The notes under the pieces were generated by a model. The model searched no databases. It worked only from the letters and a program-made list of their open reading frames with translations, and was not told the DNA's origin. A stretch of DNA of 64,000 bases from Paragonimus westermani (taxonomy: Eukaryota > Platyhelminthes > Trematoda > Plagiorchiida > Troglotrematidae), in contig QNGE01000282.1 in assembly GCA_008508345.1 (NCBI GenBank), positions 271,534-335,533 of the forward strand, in the 5' to 3' direction. Shown piece after piece: positions 13,001 to 24,066 of this stretch (position 1 is its first letter; every line of letters starts with the position of its first letter). A program made the translations under genes and the position numbers.

Positions 13001-13041
13001 CTGGTAGATATAAAGATTTCGTATTGACTCATCAGTACCAG
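13001..13041 (-). ncRNA. Hammerhead-like ribozyme motif in the PLE 3' flank
   Basis: Read on the minus strand, the 41 bases hold the type I hammerhead parts in order. A six-base stem I strand CTGGTA (13041-13036) is followed by the core CTGATGA (13035-13029). A short stem-loop II GTCAATAC (13028-13021) has G-C and T-A pairs and a four-base loop. The core GAAA (13020-13017) leads into a minimal stem III ending in ATC, with C at 13007 as the expected cleavage nucleotide. The second stem I strand TACCAG (13006-13001) is perfectly complementary to the first. Stem II (2 bp) and stem III (2 bp) are very short, so activity is uncertain. PLE pseudo-LTRs are known to carry minimal hammerheads. This one lies about 90 bases downstream of a PLE C-terminus on the same strand. 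Confidence 0.45.
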
Positions 13042-13128
13042 ATTTACAATAACATGGATGAGCATTTTTTATAACAAATGAATTCAGGGGTGGATAATCA
13101 AAAGGCGGGTTAGAATAAATCATTAAGT

Positions 13129-13480
13129 TCAGGGAAAGGTCAAGTTTACGAACAATTGTTTCTGAACGCAGAGAGCTGGTTTGAGTCGATTAATTGCAAC
13201 TGCTTCAGCAAACCGTACGAATCTCGGATTAGAATGACGCGACACGATTCTGAATGCACAAGATGGATCGATAGCGTGACCGGTGATCAAGTCGTGTCTA
13301 GCGACTGAGGAAACTGGCTGTTTACGTGTTTCAGCAACATTGCCAATCTCCGGTAACACGGACATCTGTACCCAATTTGGTAGATGTTCCTTCATTCTGA
13401 AGCTCAAGCATCTCTCGATCCTGTCCATGTAACTATCTATGCAGTTATATACAAGTTAGTATTTGGTGAGTTTTGAGGCA
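13129..13480 (-). mobile_element. Penelope-like element fragment: GIY-YIG end and C-terminal tail
   Basis: The minus frame reads LVYNCIDSYMDRIERC, a shortened and altered GIY-YIG signature, then LSFRMKEHLPNWVQ (the R--EHLPxW block), DLITGHAIDPSCAFRIVSRH, and the C-terminal block FAEAVAINRLKPALCVQKQL. The Glu of the AEA block is kept. The position expected to be Asn in the following LLNP-type motif is Lys here. No RT is directly attached. An RT piece with the same orientation lies at 15175-15575, beyond the first inverted repeat arm, and may be the other half of the same insertion. A hammerhead-like motif follows at 13001-13041, where the 3' pseudo-LTR of a PLE would be. Confidence 0.75.
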
Positions 13481-13683
13481 CATTTTTAGTCATATGCTGC
13501 ACTTAGAGTTTTTGCATTGTGGAGTGAAACAAAATTATCAAAGAAAGTTGTGACCACGGACACATCAAGATTAAATGCACACATGAAATAAAATAACTTG
13601 ATCATGTATCACAAGTTTTAGATTGACGACAAAGTCTCTCTGCTTTAACGAATTGCTACCATCCGGTAATAGCAATAACCCCG

Positions 13684-14843
13684 GCGAACTGAAGCAGTTG
13701 TCAATTATTGGTTACGTAAATCAATTCCAAAACATGTGTATCGATGTTCTGATATTCAAATGTCAACCAACAGTGTGCGACTGAGGATGTTGGTCGCTTA
13801 CGTGACACCGATTGCGCTACCCTAGCTGCTGCGGCCTGTTTAATCTCACTCGCAACCCAGCCAAAAACGTGGTCGGTTGGTCAAGCGCACAACTACCTAT
13901 CCGCTCCTCCCACGTAGGTGGCCCGATACACGCAATGAAACCGATAAATACGGTAAGGTTTGGCCTAAGGAGGTGGTGGCGCCTTCACCGGAAGCAATGA
14001 TAATCGGTTGTCTGAATACGGCATCGGAACGAAAGCCTCATAAAGAATTTGACTGACTGCTGATCAAGGTAGCCGATCGATTTGTTCCATTACATACTCA
14101 CATTTTTAGGCTAGCTGTAAAGTAACGTCCAGCTGTGGCACGGACTTTGTGGTACTGCCAAGCTTACCACATAGTTCAGTGGATGCAAGCGGATGATCAT
14201 TCGATTGCGGCATTGATTGCAGGTACTGTAGTTCATTCTGCAAAGTGTCTGAATTACATATTTTCGTGGCATGATAAAATAAATTGTGAAGCACCGCATA
14301 CGTACACTACACACACACACAATGCTCTGAACGTTTGAAGGCTGAGCAATGTGTACGAATTTTCGTGATCAACTTTCCCGACTGTTTCGTCCGGTCGTCA
14401 CTCCATAAAGCCAACCAGAAAGGCTGAGTTTGTCAGTCTCATGGTAAACTGTGAGTGTTATGCCGGAATGTAAAAGTTTGTGATTCACCCCTTATGACTT
14501 CAGAGGAACAGCTGTCGCCGGGTGAACATATATGAATATCGGAACAAATAGCTGACAGAAGGTTATTTGCTGTACACACTTACATGCAAGTGAACATTGT
14601 TACTTCGTAGCCTCCTAACTCGGCCCACTAAACATTCGTGTCGCGATTAAGCGTGGAAATATGCACAAAACTGTGCACGAAAAGTTTCATACAGACCTCG
14701 CTCAATTAAAATGTGAATTGCGCAGGATTCGTTGCACTTTTTAAGCAAGCGTTATGAAGTATCGACTGAAGCAAACAACAACTACTACTGAAAAGTTTTG
14801 AGGGCTGTACACTGTTCACAGATTAAGTACCATGGGCTGCTGA
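13684..14843 (+). repeat. Arm 1 of a large inverted repeat
   Basis: Bases 13684-14821 (1138 bp) are the reverse complement of 18136-19273 (also 1138 bp), with no length difference and one mismatch seen near 14792. A further 22 bp at 14822-14843 match 18071-18092 with one mismatch, after a 43-bp segment present only in arm 2. The arm contains a short AC run near 14310. Open frames inside it appear twice in the window, once per arm. I recognise no protein motif in it. Confidence 0.95.
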
Positions 14844-14874
14844 CACAGAGGTTGCAAATTCTTTTACTGCATGG

Positions 14875-15174
14875 ATATACAAGTGAGCGGGAGTATACAC
14901 GGTTGAAACCGATCGGGACTCGTACACCACGTATGAGAGGAACCCCCAAGTTGTACAAGGCCGGTGTTCACTGGAGACCTATTCCTGCCATGGATGATTT
15001 ACCTTACCACAAACTTGCTCGATGGCTGGATCAGCTCCTTGACCCCATCCGCAAAACCCTCAGCTCCCGTTCTTTGAAGGATTCTTTTGAATTGTGTGAC
15101 ATCTTGCGGAATATCTCGGTGAGTTCCGCACAAAAGATGTACTCCGTTAATGATGGATCACTATTGGCAAAGGT
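14875..15174 (+). mobile_element. Penelope-like element RT fragment, sense on plus
   Basis: This is part of the frame 14798-15199. It reads EYTRLKPIGTRTPRMRGTPK, a diverged form of the PLE block PR-YGLPK-HK. It continues with RPI-AMDDLPYHKLARWLDQ, equivalent to LRPI--M--SPYH-LAKWL, then LKDSFELCDILRNI and MYSVNDGSLLAKV, equivalent to MVSLDV-SLFTNV at the first catalytic Asp region. This covers the fingers and the start of the palm. It stops where an antisense RT piece begins (about 15175). It starts directly after the end of inverted repeat arm 1. The element is truncated at both ends. Confidence 0.75.
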
Positions 15175-15575
15175 AAATGTTATGATATCGTCAACATAAC
15201 ATTTATAAATCAAAGAACGATCAATACAATCCTACATTCCATCTTCGACTATTCCAAGAACAATATCAACCAGTTATGAACCCAACGGGCTACCCATTGC
15301 CACTCGGTCAACTTGCTTATAAGCACATCTGTCAAACTCAAATCGGATGTTTTCCGTACACATAAGAATCCATTCTTTGAGGTTGTCGACAAGAATGGGT
15401 AAAAAAAATATTACGAGACGAAATAAGATTACATAAATAACCAAATGTTTTATGTAACGGAACTTTTGTGAATAGTGATTCATCATTAACGGAGTACATC
15501 TTTTGTGCGGAAGCAACACGCAGTACGTCTGTGCGAACGCCAGCGGTCGGGATGGATGTTGCAATTCGAAACAAC
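15175..15575 (-). mobile_element. Penelope-like element RT fragment, sense on minus, with YVDD
   Basis: On the minus strand, two frames alternate. ASAQKMYSVNDESLFTKV at about 15515-15460 is followed by VDNLKEWILMCTENIRFEFD and VAMGSPLGS (MGSPLGS at 15277-15297), and after small gaps by IYKCYVDDIITF with YVDD at 15187-15198. These are the PLE RT palm motifs in correct order. Both catalytic Asp of YVDD are still present, but frameshifts and stops break the protein. The piece faces the plus-strand RT fragment 14875-15174 head-on. The MYSVND region is present in both as an inverted pair (15124-15165 and 15471-15512, 42 bases with one mismatch), so they come from two copies of a closely related element. 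Confidence 0.75.
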
Positions 15576-16315
15576 CAAAAGAAAGTCTGAAATCAAGAAA
15601 GTGTGCTGAACCTGTTCCGCATGTGTAGGTAAATTATTCACAGTGTTTTAATTGAATGTACATGTGTTATCCATAGGCAGTAAAAAATAGAGGTTGAATC
15701 AGAGTCAACCTTGGTGCAAAACCGTTAGGCATATCAAATAGTCATGTTATTACGCGATATGGATCATAACAGAATCGCAGTTAGAAGCAGAGGTTAGCTA
15801 CCATAATCACAGGTTAGCCTCTTGAAATTGTTCAGTATGCACTCCTTGGAAGCCAGGCTTCCCTGCATACCTCTGATTTCATACCGGTTACCTCCTTGCC
15901 GTTGGTCGATATGCCCGAAGACATATCTACATATGATGAACAGTTTCGCTTGGTCTTTCGTATTCAGGCTGCAGGTGGCAGTATTTCCACGACGAAAGTC
16001 TAACTTTCTCTAACTGTCACACTCCGTTCACGAGAAGAGGATGCGCAGGCGCTGCAGAAAGTGTCACTTACAGCACCGCAGTCCAGTAGGTAGATGTCTA
16101 GACTACCACTTCGACAGGTATACAGAGTACATGATGATATCCAACGAGATGGATACGGCTGTCTAACACTGTTGGAGGTCACCGGGTGAAACTGGTTGCG
16201 ACAACAAACATTGGCTTCAAAATCAAACATTACTTTTAGACGTGCTTCGTGGGCAACCAGCTTCTAAGGTGACGAATGTGTTTATCTTATCAACATCCCT
16301 TCTTGAAATTTACAG

Positions 16316-16467
16316 GTGTCTGTCTATCTTGCATGTATTTTACAATGAGAAAGTTGACTATAGCACATCTTGGTGATTTTGATGATGCTATCATGTATCG
16401 GAACACGTGCTACGGGGTATATTGCAGTTCCTACCCAGAAATACTGAACTTTTCAAGTATGCTTGAG
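16316..16467 (+). CDS. Candidate internal exon, Cys-containing
   Basis: The acceptor TTTACAG|GTG and donor GAG|GTAATG are both good. The 152 nt begin with two bases of a split codon and end on a complete codon. The frame reads VCLSCMYFTMRKLTIAHLGD, then pieces such as MYRNTCYGVYCSSYPEILNF, with four cysteines in about 50 residues. The composition looks like a secreted or extracellular protein. It lies between the two inverted repeat arms, about 1 kb before another Cys-rich frame at 17505-17790, and the two could be exons of one gene. The family is not recognised. Confidence 0.35.
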
Positions 16468-16664
16468 GTAATGAGACAAAAGACATGTAGTCAAACATAC
16501 TTTTTCGATAACTCAACTTCAGGCCAAAACATATATAGGGAGTTAATAGAGTTAGATTGAGATATCGTTTGCACTTATGACAGATAGCAACGACTGGTTC
16601 GGCGTATTACGATGAGCTTGTCCATCGGTTTGACCGCACAGGCTGGCCAGCGATCCGGTGGATT

Positions 16665-16960
16665 TATGATAATGGTGGACACGGCGCGTAAACAAACCGT
16701 TTCTGATGCCACAACATTGCGTCAAGTAAACTGATTTCGTTTGCCTCGGCAATACAAAGTGTTTTCAGTCGGGTGGTTTGTGGTGGGTTGCCTGGCACGT
16801 GATACCCCACTTGGAAGGCATGATACTCGTTCACTTGGCGCCTGCTCTCAGTCAGTTGGGTGGGGGGAACAATGTTGGTCGATCGAGTTTTGCTGTGTTT
16901 CAACCAACGTGAACACTGGTATCGGATTCGCTTAGAAACCTGCACCACAGGAACAAACAA
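16665..16960 (-). mobile_element. Penelope-like element C-terminal fragment
   Basis: The minus frame reads STNIVPPTQLTESRRQ, AFQVGYHVPGNPPQTTRLKT and LCIAEANEISLLDAMLWHQK followed by RFVYAPCPPLS. The last part aligns with the PLE C-terminal block (AEA-I--LL-P-LC-QK-FV). The Glu is kept and the Asn of LLNP is Asp. The GIY-YIG core itself is not recognisable upstream. It differs clearly from the C-terminal block at 13.1-13.5 kb, so it comes from another lineage of PLE. Confidence 0.65.
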
Positions 16961-17504
16961 AATGGTAGATACACGTAAATGAGTTATGAACGGTCAGTCT
17001 ACCGTTGTTATAAATCCGGGAATTGGAGGTGTGTTGAAATGGTTACGGAGTCTAACTGTCGTATTGCCCTGCTGATTGCTTGATTGTGCCTACTTGTGAA
17101 GAATCGTCGCCTTTGAACGACACTTGAATGACTACCATTAACCCCTGCAGACTTGTACAAGCCTGAAGATGAAGCATCGAAAAATAATGAACAGTTGTCA
17201 ACATACTATTGTTTATGCTGGTAAAACTAGATGGGTGCAAGCCGTAGTCCTTTTGAAGCAAATGGCCTCACCTAATGTCATCCCATGCCTCTCCTCGGTA
17301 TTCTGTTTCGACTGTACCTGGTACCGCCTTTTTGGAGTGAGTTTATTGTGACCAAACCTGTTTAACGGAATATGTATTCAGACGTAATATGTGACACTTG
17401 CAACTATCCATCATCTGAAATTTTCCCGAGTTTTGTCGCTAATTTTGCACAATATTTAGTGATAAGAAATCTGTTAATTTACGTAGTGCATATTCTTAAA
17501 ATAG

Positions 17505-17790
17505 ACAAAGGTAGCCTTATTTGCAATTGAGGAGGATTTTGGAGATAAGCGCTACGTCCCACTTCGCTTTTGGCTTGAACAATCCTCAATAATGCGCCCC
17601 ACATCTAACTGCATGTCCAACGCCGATCCATGTGACAGAATTTTTCCTCATTACTGTCGTTCCGGTCATGAATGCGTTTCCTTCAAAAGTTCGATACTAA
17701 TTTTATGTGAAAAATATTCAGTCTGTAATATCTCTTCAAACATGAATGTTAATTCCTGTAGATGGTATAAATACATCACATTCGGACAGT
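17505..17790 (+). CDS. Candidate exon of a Cys-rich, EGF-like extracellular protein
   Basis: A frame opens after a TAG near 17502 and stays open to a TAA at 17850-17852. A donor GTAAAA near 17790 would end the exon earlier. It reads FGDKRYVPLRFWLEQ, then a cysteine cluster with CMSNADPCD, HYCRSGHECVSFKSS and LILCEKYSVC. The spacing C-x3-G-x2-C-x-S-x(n)-C resembles an EGF-like module, but the module is not complete enough for a firm call. The acceptor is not clear. It lies in the spacer of the large inverted repeat, downstream of the candidate exon 16316-16467 on the same strand. Confidence 0.35.
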
Positions 17791-18070
17791 GTAAAAATCA
17801 GAATGTCACCCATAAGCCACTGCAAACCAAACACCCAAGCAGAACTTTATAACGTTGATCTGAAAAATTTCAGTGACTCACTGAACACAAATTACGCAGT
17901 TTTCTCCATTCTGTTCAATTTTGAGGATATAGTCAACTTCCAGGGAATAAAGAAGGCACACTTTTGAGCATTATTTGCCTTATCGCCATACTTCAATGTG
18001 AATTTATGAAACTCAATGCATGCTCGACGTGATTCAGGATTGCAAAAACACGATTTTCTGATTTATCGCA

Positions 18071-19273
18071 TCAGCAGCCCATTGTACTTAATCGGTTGAT
18101 CGGCTGCATTAATTCGAAGGCAAACTTCAATTAGACTGTGAACAGTGTACAGCCCTCAAAACTCTTCAGTAGTAGTTGTTGTTTGCTTCAGTCGATACTT
18201 CATAACGCTTGCTTAAAAAGTGCAACGAATCCTGCGCAATTCACATTTTAATTGAGCGAGGTCTGTATGAAACTTTTCGTGCACAGTTTTGTGCATATTT
18301 CCACGCTTAATCGCGACACGAATGTTTAGTGGGCCGAGTTAGGAGGCTACGAAGTAACAATGTTCACTTGCATGTAAGTGTGTACAGCAAATAACCTTCT
18401 GTCAGCTATTTGTTCCGATATTCATATATGTTCACCCGGCGACAGCTGTTCCTCTGAAGTCATAAGGGGTGAATCACAAACTTTTACATTCCGGCATAAC
18501 ACTCACAGTTTACCATGAGACTGACAAACTCAGCCTTTCTGGTTGGCTTTATGGAGTGACGACCGGACGAAACAGTCGGGAAAGTTGATCACGAAAATTC
18601 GTACACATTGCTCAGCCTTCAAACGTTCAGAGCATTGTGTGTGTGTGTAGTGTACGTATGCGGTGCTTCACAATTTATTTTATCATGCCACGAAAATATG
18701 TAATTCAGACACTTTGCAGAATGAACTACAGTACCTGCAATCAATGCCGCAATCGAATGATCATCCGCTTGCATCCACTGAACTATGTGGTAAGCTTGGC
18801 AGTACCACAAAGTCCGTGCCACAGCTGGACGTTACTTTACAGCTAGCCTAAAAATGTGAGTATGTAATGGAACAAATCGATCGGCTACCTTGATCAGCAG
18901 TCAGTCAAATTCTTTATGAGGCTTTCGTTCCGATGCCGTATTCAGACAACCGATTATCATTGCTTCCGGTGAAGGCGCCACCACCTCCTTAGGCCAAACC
19001 TTACCGTATTTATCGGTTTCATTGCGTGTATCGGGCCACCTACGTGGGAGGAGCGGATAGGTAGTTGTGCGCTTGACCAACCGACCACGTTTTTGGCTGG
19101 GTTGCGAGTGAGATTAAACAGGCCGCAGCAGCTAGGGTAGCGCAATCGGTGTCACGTAAGCGACCAACATCCTCAGTCGCACACTGTTGGTTGACATTTG
19201 AATATCAGAACATCGATACACATGTTTTGGAATTGATTTACGTAACCAATAATTGACAACTGCTTCAGTTCGC
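18071..19273 (-). repeat. Arm 2 of the large inverted repeat
   Basis: This is the reverse complement of 13684-14843. The main part, 18136-19273, is 1138 bp, the same length as arm 1. A 43-bp segment at 18093-18135 is present here and absent from arm 1. The arm ends exactly where the N run begins, so its true outer end may be hidden in the gap. The spacer between arms is about 3.3 kb. Confidence 0.95.
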
Positions 19274-19699
19274 NNNNNNNNNNNNNNNNNNNNNNNNNNN
19301 NNNNNNNNNNNNNNNNNNNNNNNNNNNNNNNNNNNNNNNNNNNNNNNNNNNNNNNNNNNNNNNNNNNNNNNNNNNNNNNNNNNNNNNNNNNNNNNNNNNN
19401 NNNNNNNNNNNNNNNNNNNNNNNNNNNNNNNNNNNNNNNNNNNNNNNNNNNNNNNNNNNNNNNNNNNNNNNNNNNNNNNNNNNNNNNNNNNNNNNNNNNN
19501 NNNNNNNNNNNNNNNNNNNNNNNNNNNNNNNNNNNNNNNNNNNNNNNNNNNNNNNNNNNNNNNNNNNNNNNNNNNNNNNNNNNNNNNNNNNNNNNNNNNN
19601 NNNNNNNNNNNNNNNNNNNNNNNNNNNNNNNNNNNNNNNNNNNNNNNNNNNNNNNNNNNNNNNNNNNNNNNNNNNNNNNNNNNNNNNNNNNNNNNNNNN
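19274..19699. other. Assembly gap (426 N)
   Basis: Run of N. Three apparent open frames that cross it are artefacts. The gap touches the end of inverted repeat arm 2, which suggests that the repeat made assembly difficult here. Confidence 0.99.
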
Positions 19700-22600
19700 T
19701 TGATGAGAATAAACGAAATGCTTGCATCTCACAATGTATGTCTTCTTTCTGTCCTGACAAAATGACTTTATTGGCATTCCACTCGTCCCTCGATTTTGAT
19801 TAATCCCCTCTGCCTTACCCTGAGATTATACATCTGAAGCCTTTCAGTTCATAATTTAGTTTGCCAGCTTGTGAAAACTATCAAAATTTTACTGTCACTG
19901 AAACATGTGACCATGCATTCTTGTTATTTAGAGAGGGTGGTTGATTCCTGAAGTCTCTAACCCACCTTATTCAGCTCGTCTGAACATAAATGAATACGGC
20001 TCTCAATGATACTTATCGTCCGCAATTGCAAAAATTTAAGAACGTCGCTTTAAATTTGTATGAGTTTCCTTTCCTGTTGAGGAAATGTGGATCAGAGCCT
20101 TAATTCCAGACTGGCTTTACGAATGACTAGAGCTTTCTACCAAGTATCAATTCTGTTGAGTGGCGCTTCTCGTCCTGTCCTGTATTTTATTAAGGCAACT
20201 TTGTGGTTGCCTCTATGAAAATGTAGTTTATTGTAGGCGAAACGCAAATTTATCAAGGCTGGTGACCAGTCTGTACGTTATGAGAACTAACCTCCATTTA
20301 CTGGGGTGTGTATTGTGAGCCCGAAAATGTCATTTCTAAGACTGCAGGTGAATTCCAAGTCATGGAGGCTGTTTGATATCAATCAATCCCCATCCAAAAG
20401 TCGGAAAATTACAGCAAACGAAGCGTAATGCACGGTTGTATAATAGGAAAATTGAATCGTATAATATAGTGCATAGGAAAATTTTCGTGAACGTAGACAT
20501 GCATCATACACGCCTCGATAAGTTGAGCACATTTGTACATTTTTTATAAACTAGACTACTGCATACAGTAGTTGGGAAATTAGATGTAAGATATTGGCCT
20601 AAGTGTTCCTAACACCCACTCCAGGTAACCGAACCCCACTGATTCTGAGAAAAACTGAAGAAAAACTTTCAAAACAATAATTATTATTCATGCAGTGTAT
20701 AGTCAATAATTCGTTAGTGCTCTTCAACTGGTTCTGCACTTCATCGTAATATCGCTGGAAGAACGGAAAATTTTCCGGGTTTTCAGTCTTGGTGGTTTAA
20801 TGTCAAAAAGTTTTCCAACTAATTGAAACATAACTCAAGCAAGCAGTCGAGATTACATTCCAGTCTAAACTAACTGATGATATTTACCTCGTTGCATTTA
20901 TTGTTTCAAACAATTATAACTTCACAATATTCCTGTGTAATCAAAACATTAGCACGTTCTACTCACAAAAGGCAATTTCAGTAGACAGTTTCTGAAGCGA
21001 ATTAAACCAAGCAGTACTCAGCGAAGCTTGTAGTGTGCAAAAGCCCATTTCAAATTAACTGGAGTGATGCATCCTTTGTATGGTAAATTTATTTTGGGGC
21101 GGATTGTAATCTTTAAATTAACAGCAACAGATCATCATTAATATACTGCTTGCGTGTCAAAAAATTACAACCGATCACCGACAACACGCTTCGAACAAAC
21201 CGGAGTTAATTAAAATCTTCGAAGTCTCAGCTGAACTTGCTCATTTATTGTTTATTGCCAGCTGATCCTCATGGGAAGAGATGAACGCAGTGACCAATGA
21301 AAAAGACGTTTTACTTTGGCAAGATTATCTTTGTGCGTCTAAAGTGACACCTATCGTGTTTTTTACACCATGTTTAAGTCCTTTTGGTTAAGTATTTCTA
21401 ACCAGTCTGTTACTAGTAAGGGCCTGCCCAATGAAATAAAGTTAACTATTGATAGGTACGAAATAAATACCTAATATACACCAAAGAAAATGGACCACCT
21501 CATCCAGGTCGATGCCGTTATGTTGCTCCGAACAGTCTAGGAAGTGAACATTGTTTTATAGTCAGGTCCAGTTACGTAAGCAGAACCGTTGTCAAAACAC
21601 GGTTGTTTCTCCGCACGTTGTCAACATATCACAGTCGACCGTAATTCGGCTTACGGAATGCAACATCTGATACCCTACTCTGTGAGACATGTCAGTGCGT
21701 TTAGTACTGACATTTCATCTAGGTTTAATTGGTGAATATGGAAAACAAGACGGGTCACTTGAACTTCAGCGCAGTGTTATGGTATGCTCAATACGGATCA
21801 CCTACCTGAATTGGTTGTCATAGCCCTTTCATTAAGTGAATACAACCAAGAACCTCAGACATACACCTCCAATCCAAGTCCGCAAGCAACGTGAGTCACA
21901 TTGTGAGACCACTAATGCCAATGTTAAGAATGAATCACTTGTTGAAATCCACTCGCTTGATGACTAACCGTTGTGTCCATGTTAAACCCTGCGGTCCCAA
22001 ATATATAATTCACCATTCTAAATGTCTGCTACAGTGACTGGTCAAGGTAATTGTCATTAATCGACGGAATAACATGAAACCTGGCACCCGCAACACTCAA
22101 GGAATTGACGGACGTTGAACAGCTCAATACGTGAACCAGACACTATAATAATGGACCAGTAGCAGCCTCTACTGACGGGCTTGGACGTTTTCCATTAAAA
22201 CTTGATTTTGTGCGACACCAAGCATGTGATCCAAACCGACGTTGACAACGATAAACACTCCTGTATATCTGGCGTGCATGTCACTGACCTCTTGTTCGAG
22301 ACTTTGACCGCGCGGAAAGTCATTCACCGATGAACAGACTAGTTAAACCGATGGACTGAAAGAACATTTGTGAACGCTGTTCTTTCTGGACAAAATTGCT
22401 TGTTGGAATGCGCGGTGGCCATAATACGGTTACATTTGGGCTACACGCTAGAGGGTGTAATTATGATGCACCTGACCAGCTAGCTCTGCTAGTGTTGTAT
22501 AGTGTAATCTTTTCTAGAACTGTGATATGTAATAAATTTTGCTTAGGGGACACTAAAGTCATAACAGGCACGGGTTTACTAATAATACGCATGTTTGCTA

Positions 22601-24050
22601 ACTCAGTCCTAAGAGGATATAAGTGTGTGTGAGCGAACTGTCGCCGAAAGTAAATTGGGTAAATTGCCGACGTCGAAATCTGCAATCTTGTTTATGATAG
22701 CCGGTTTAATAAGACTGCAAGCCTAGGGGAAATCTCGGACGGCATAATTATGTGCAATGTGTTGTGAACAGATTTTTCGGTAGACAAATAACTTCAAACT
22801 GTGCGAATCCCACTTTAAAGTCGTCGTTTTCAAATCCAAAATAATTCAACGTAACAGTGCTCTCTGAGACAATTGACTCCTGTTCGATGTGAAAAGTCAG
22901 GAAGTGATGACTGGAAAAGCGTGAAAAACACGAGTTTTTTAAGAGAGCTACCAGAGGAAAACCGGATGCGGAACAAAAAAGCTAGCAAACTGTGTAATAA
23001 CAACAAACTGTCGATTTGTAGTGAAGTAATCCCGTAGAGGTGAGACGATTGAATATGAGGTGCACTGTTAGCTCGAAATGTGTTCACCAAGTCATATGCC
23101 CTTGCGCAAAGCAGTTGCTTTAGACTGTATATAAAAACAGTTCATAGTACGAGCATTATTCACTGGCGCATTATAAGCGCTACCACGGCCGTTATGGCGA
23201 GTGTAACTTTCGAAGTTGTATTAATCAACAGACTCGTCATTCGGCTGAATGGTGTAGACACATACACACAGCGGGCACAGTTTAGAAGTCAGTAGGTCTT
23301 GATTGAAATTACCATAAGACTTTTCAGATATTAACTCTCACGAAAATGGTTGTGTTCATCAGTTTAGGCAAGTTAATAAAAACCAAGGGCAATTCAATAA
23401 TCCTTCTGAAAAATCTTGCGCATTTGGATTGTATGTGCTGGCTGTTGATACGACAGCTTCGGTTATCTCGCCCACTTTACACCATTGGTGAAGACATTAC
23501 AAAAGTTTCAAGGTGGTTAGCACATCAGCACGAAAACTAGGTGATCTGTGAACTGATTTAGCATACACTGCAAGCCGATTTTATGAATGAACAACCATCC
23601 ACAACAGCTCTGATACGGTCAATAAGCATACGTTATCTATTCGTACATCGAGCGTTCAAAATCTTGAGACACACTGTCAAACTGAGTTTATTTTGAAGAA
23701 TGATCACGTAAGAAACTGATTCGTATGCTGTTGTTATACAAATAGTTCATCACAAAAATATGAAGTTCCTGACTGACTATTATAAAAATCAGTTGTGAAT
23801 CAGCTTGAAATAATGGTCCTTGTTTTACAGACATTCAGCCGTTCGACATTGAATGATAGTTCCCCATGTGATTAATCAGCATTCATACTCCTACCGTCTT
23901 TTCGAATACATGGTGCTATATTTACTTACTACAGACAATATCCATTGTATTCTTCAAGAGCTGACGAAATGTTTCAATCAATATGTGTGTGATACGCGTA
24001 CGATAATCAGTATCACTGAACGTTTGAAAACGAAATTGTCCAACGTCTAA
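19700..24050. other. Region without a firmly supported gene
   Basis: AT-rich. The first bases after the gap do not continue the inverted repeat. Two frames are worth noting. Minus 22830-23090 contains a good acceptor (TTTTTCACGCTTTTCCAG). Plus 23853-24050 has a helical-looking composition but weak splice signals. Neither has a recognised motif. Confidence 0.4.
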
Positions 24051-24066
24051 TCAACATCCCACATAC

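Noticed and set aside
14106..14338. Frames of 62-69 codons that recur at 18619-18851 with identical protein sequence
   Set aside because: The identity only reflects the inverted repeat arms. There is no sign of coding constraint or a domain.
19173..19777. Three long open frames of 170-195 codons
   Set aside because: They cross the N run and are artefacts of translating unknown bases.
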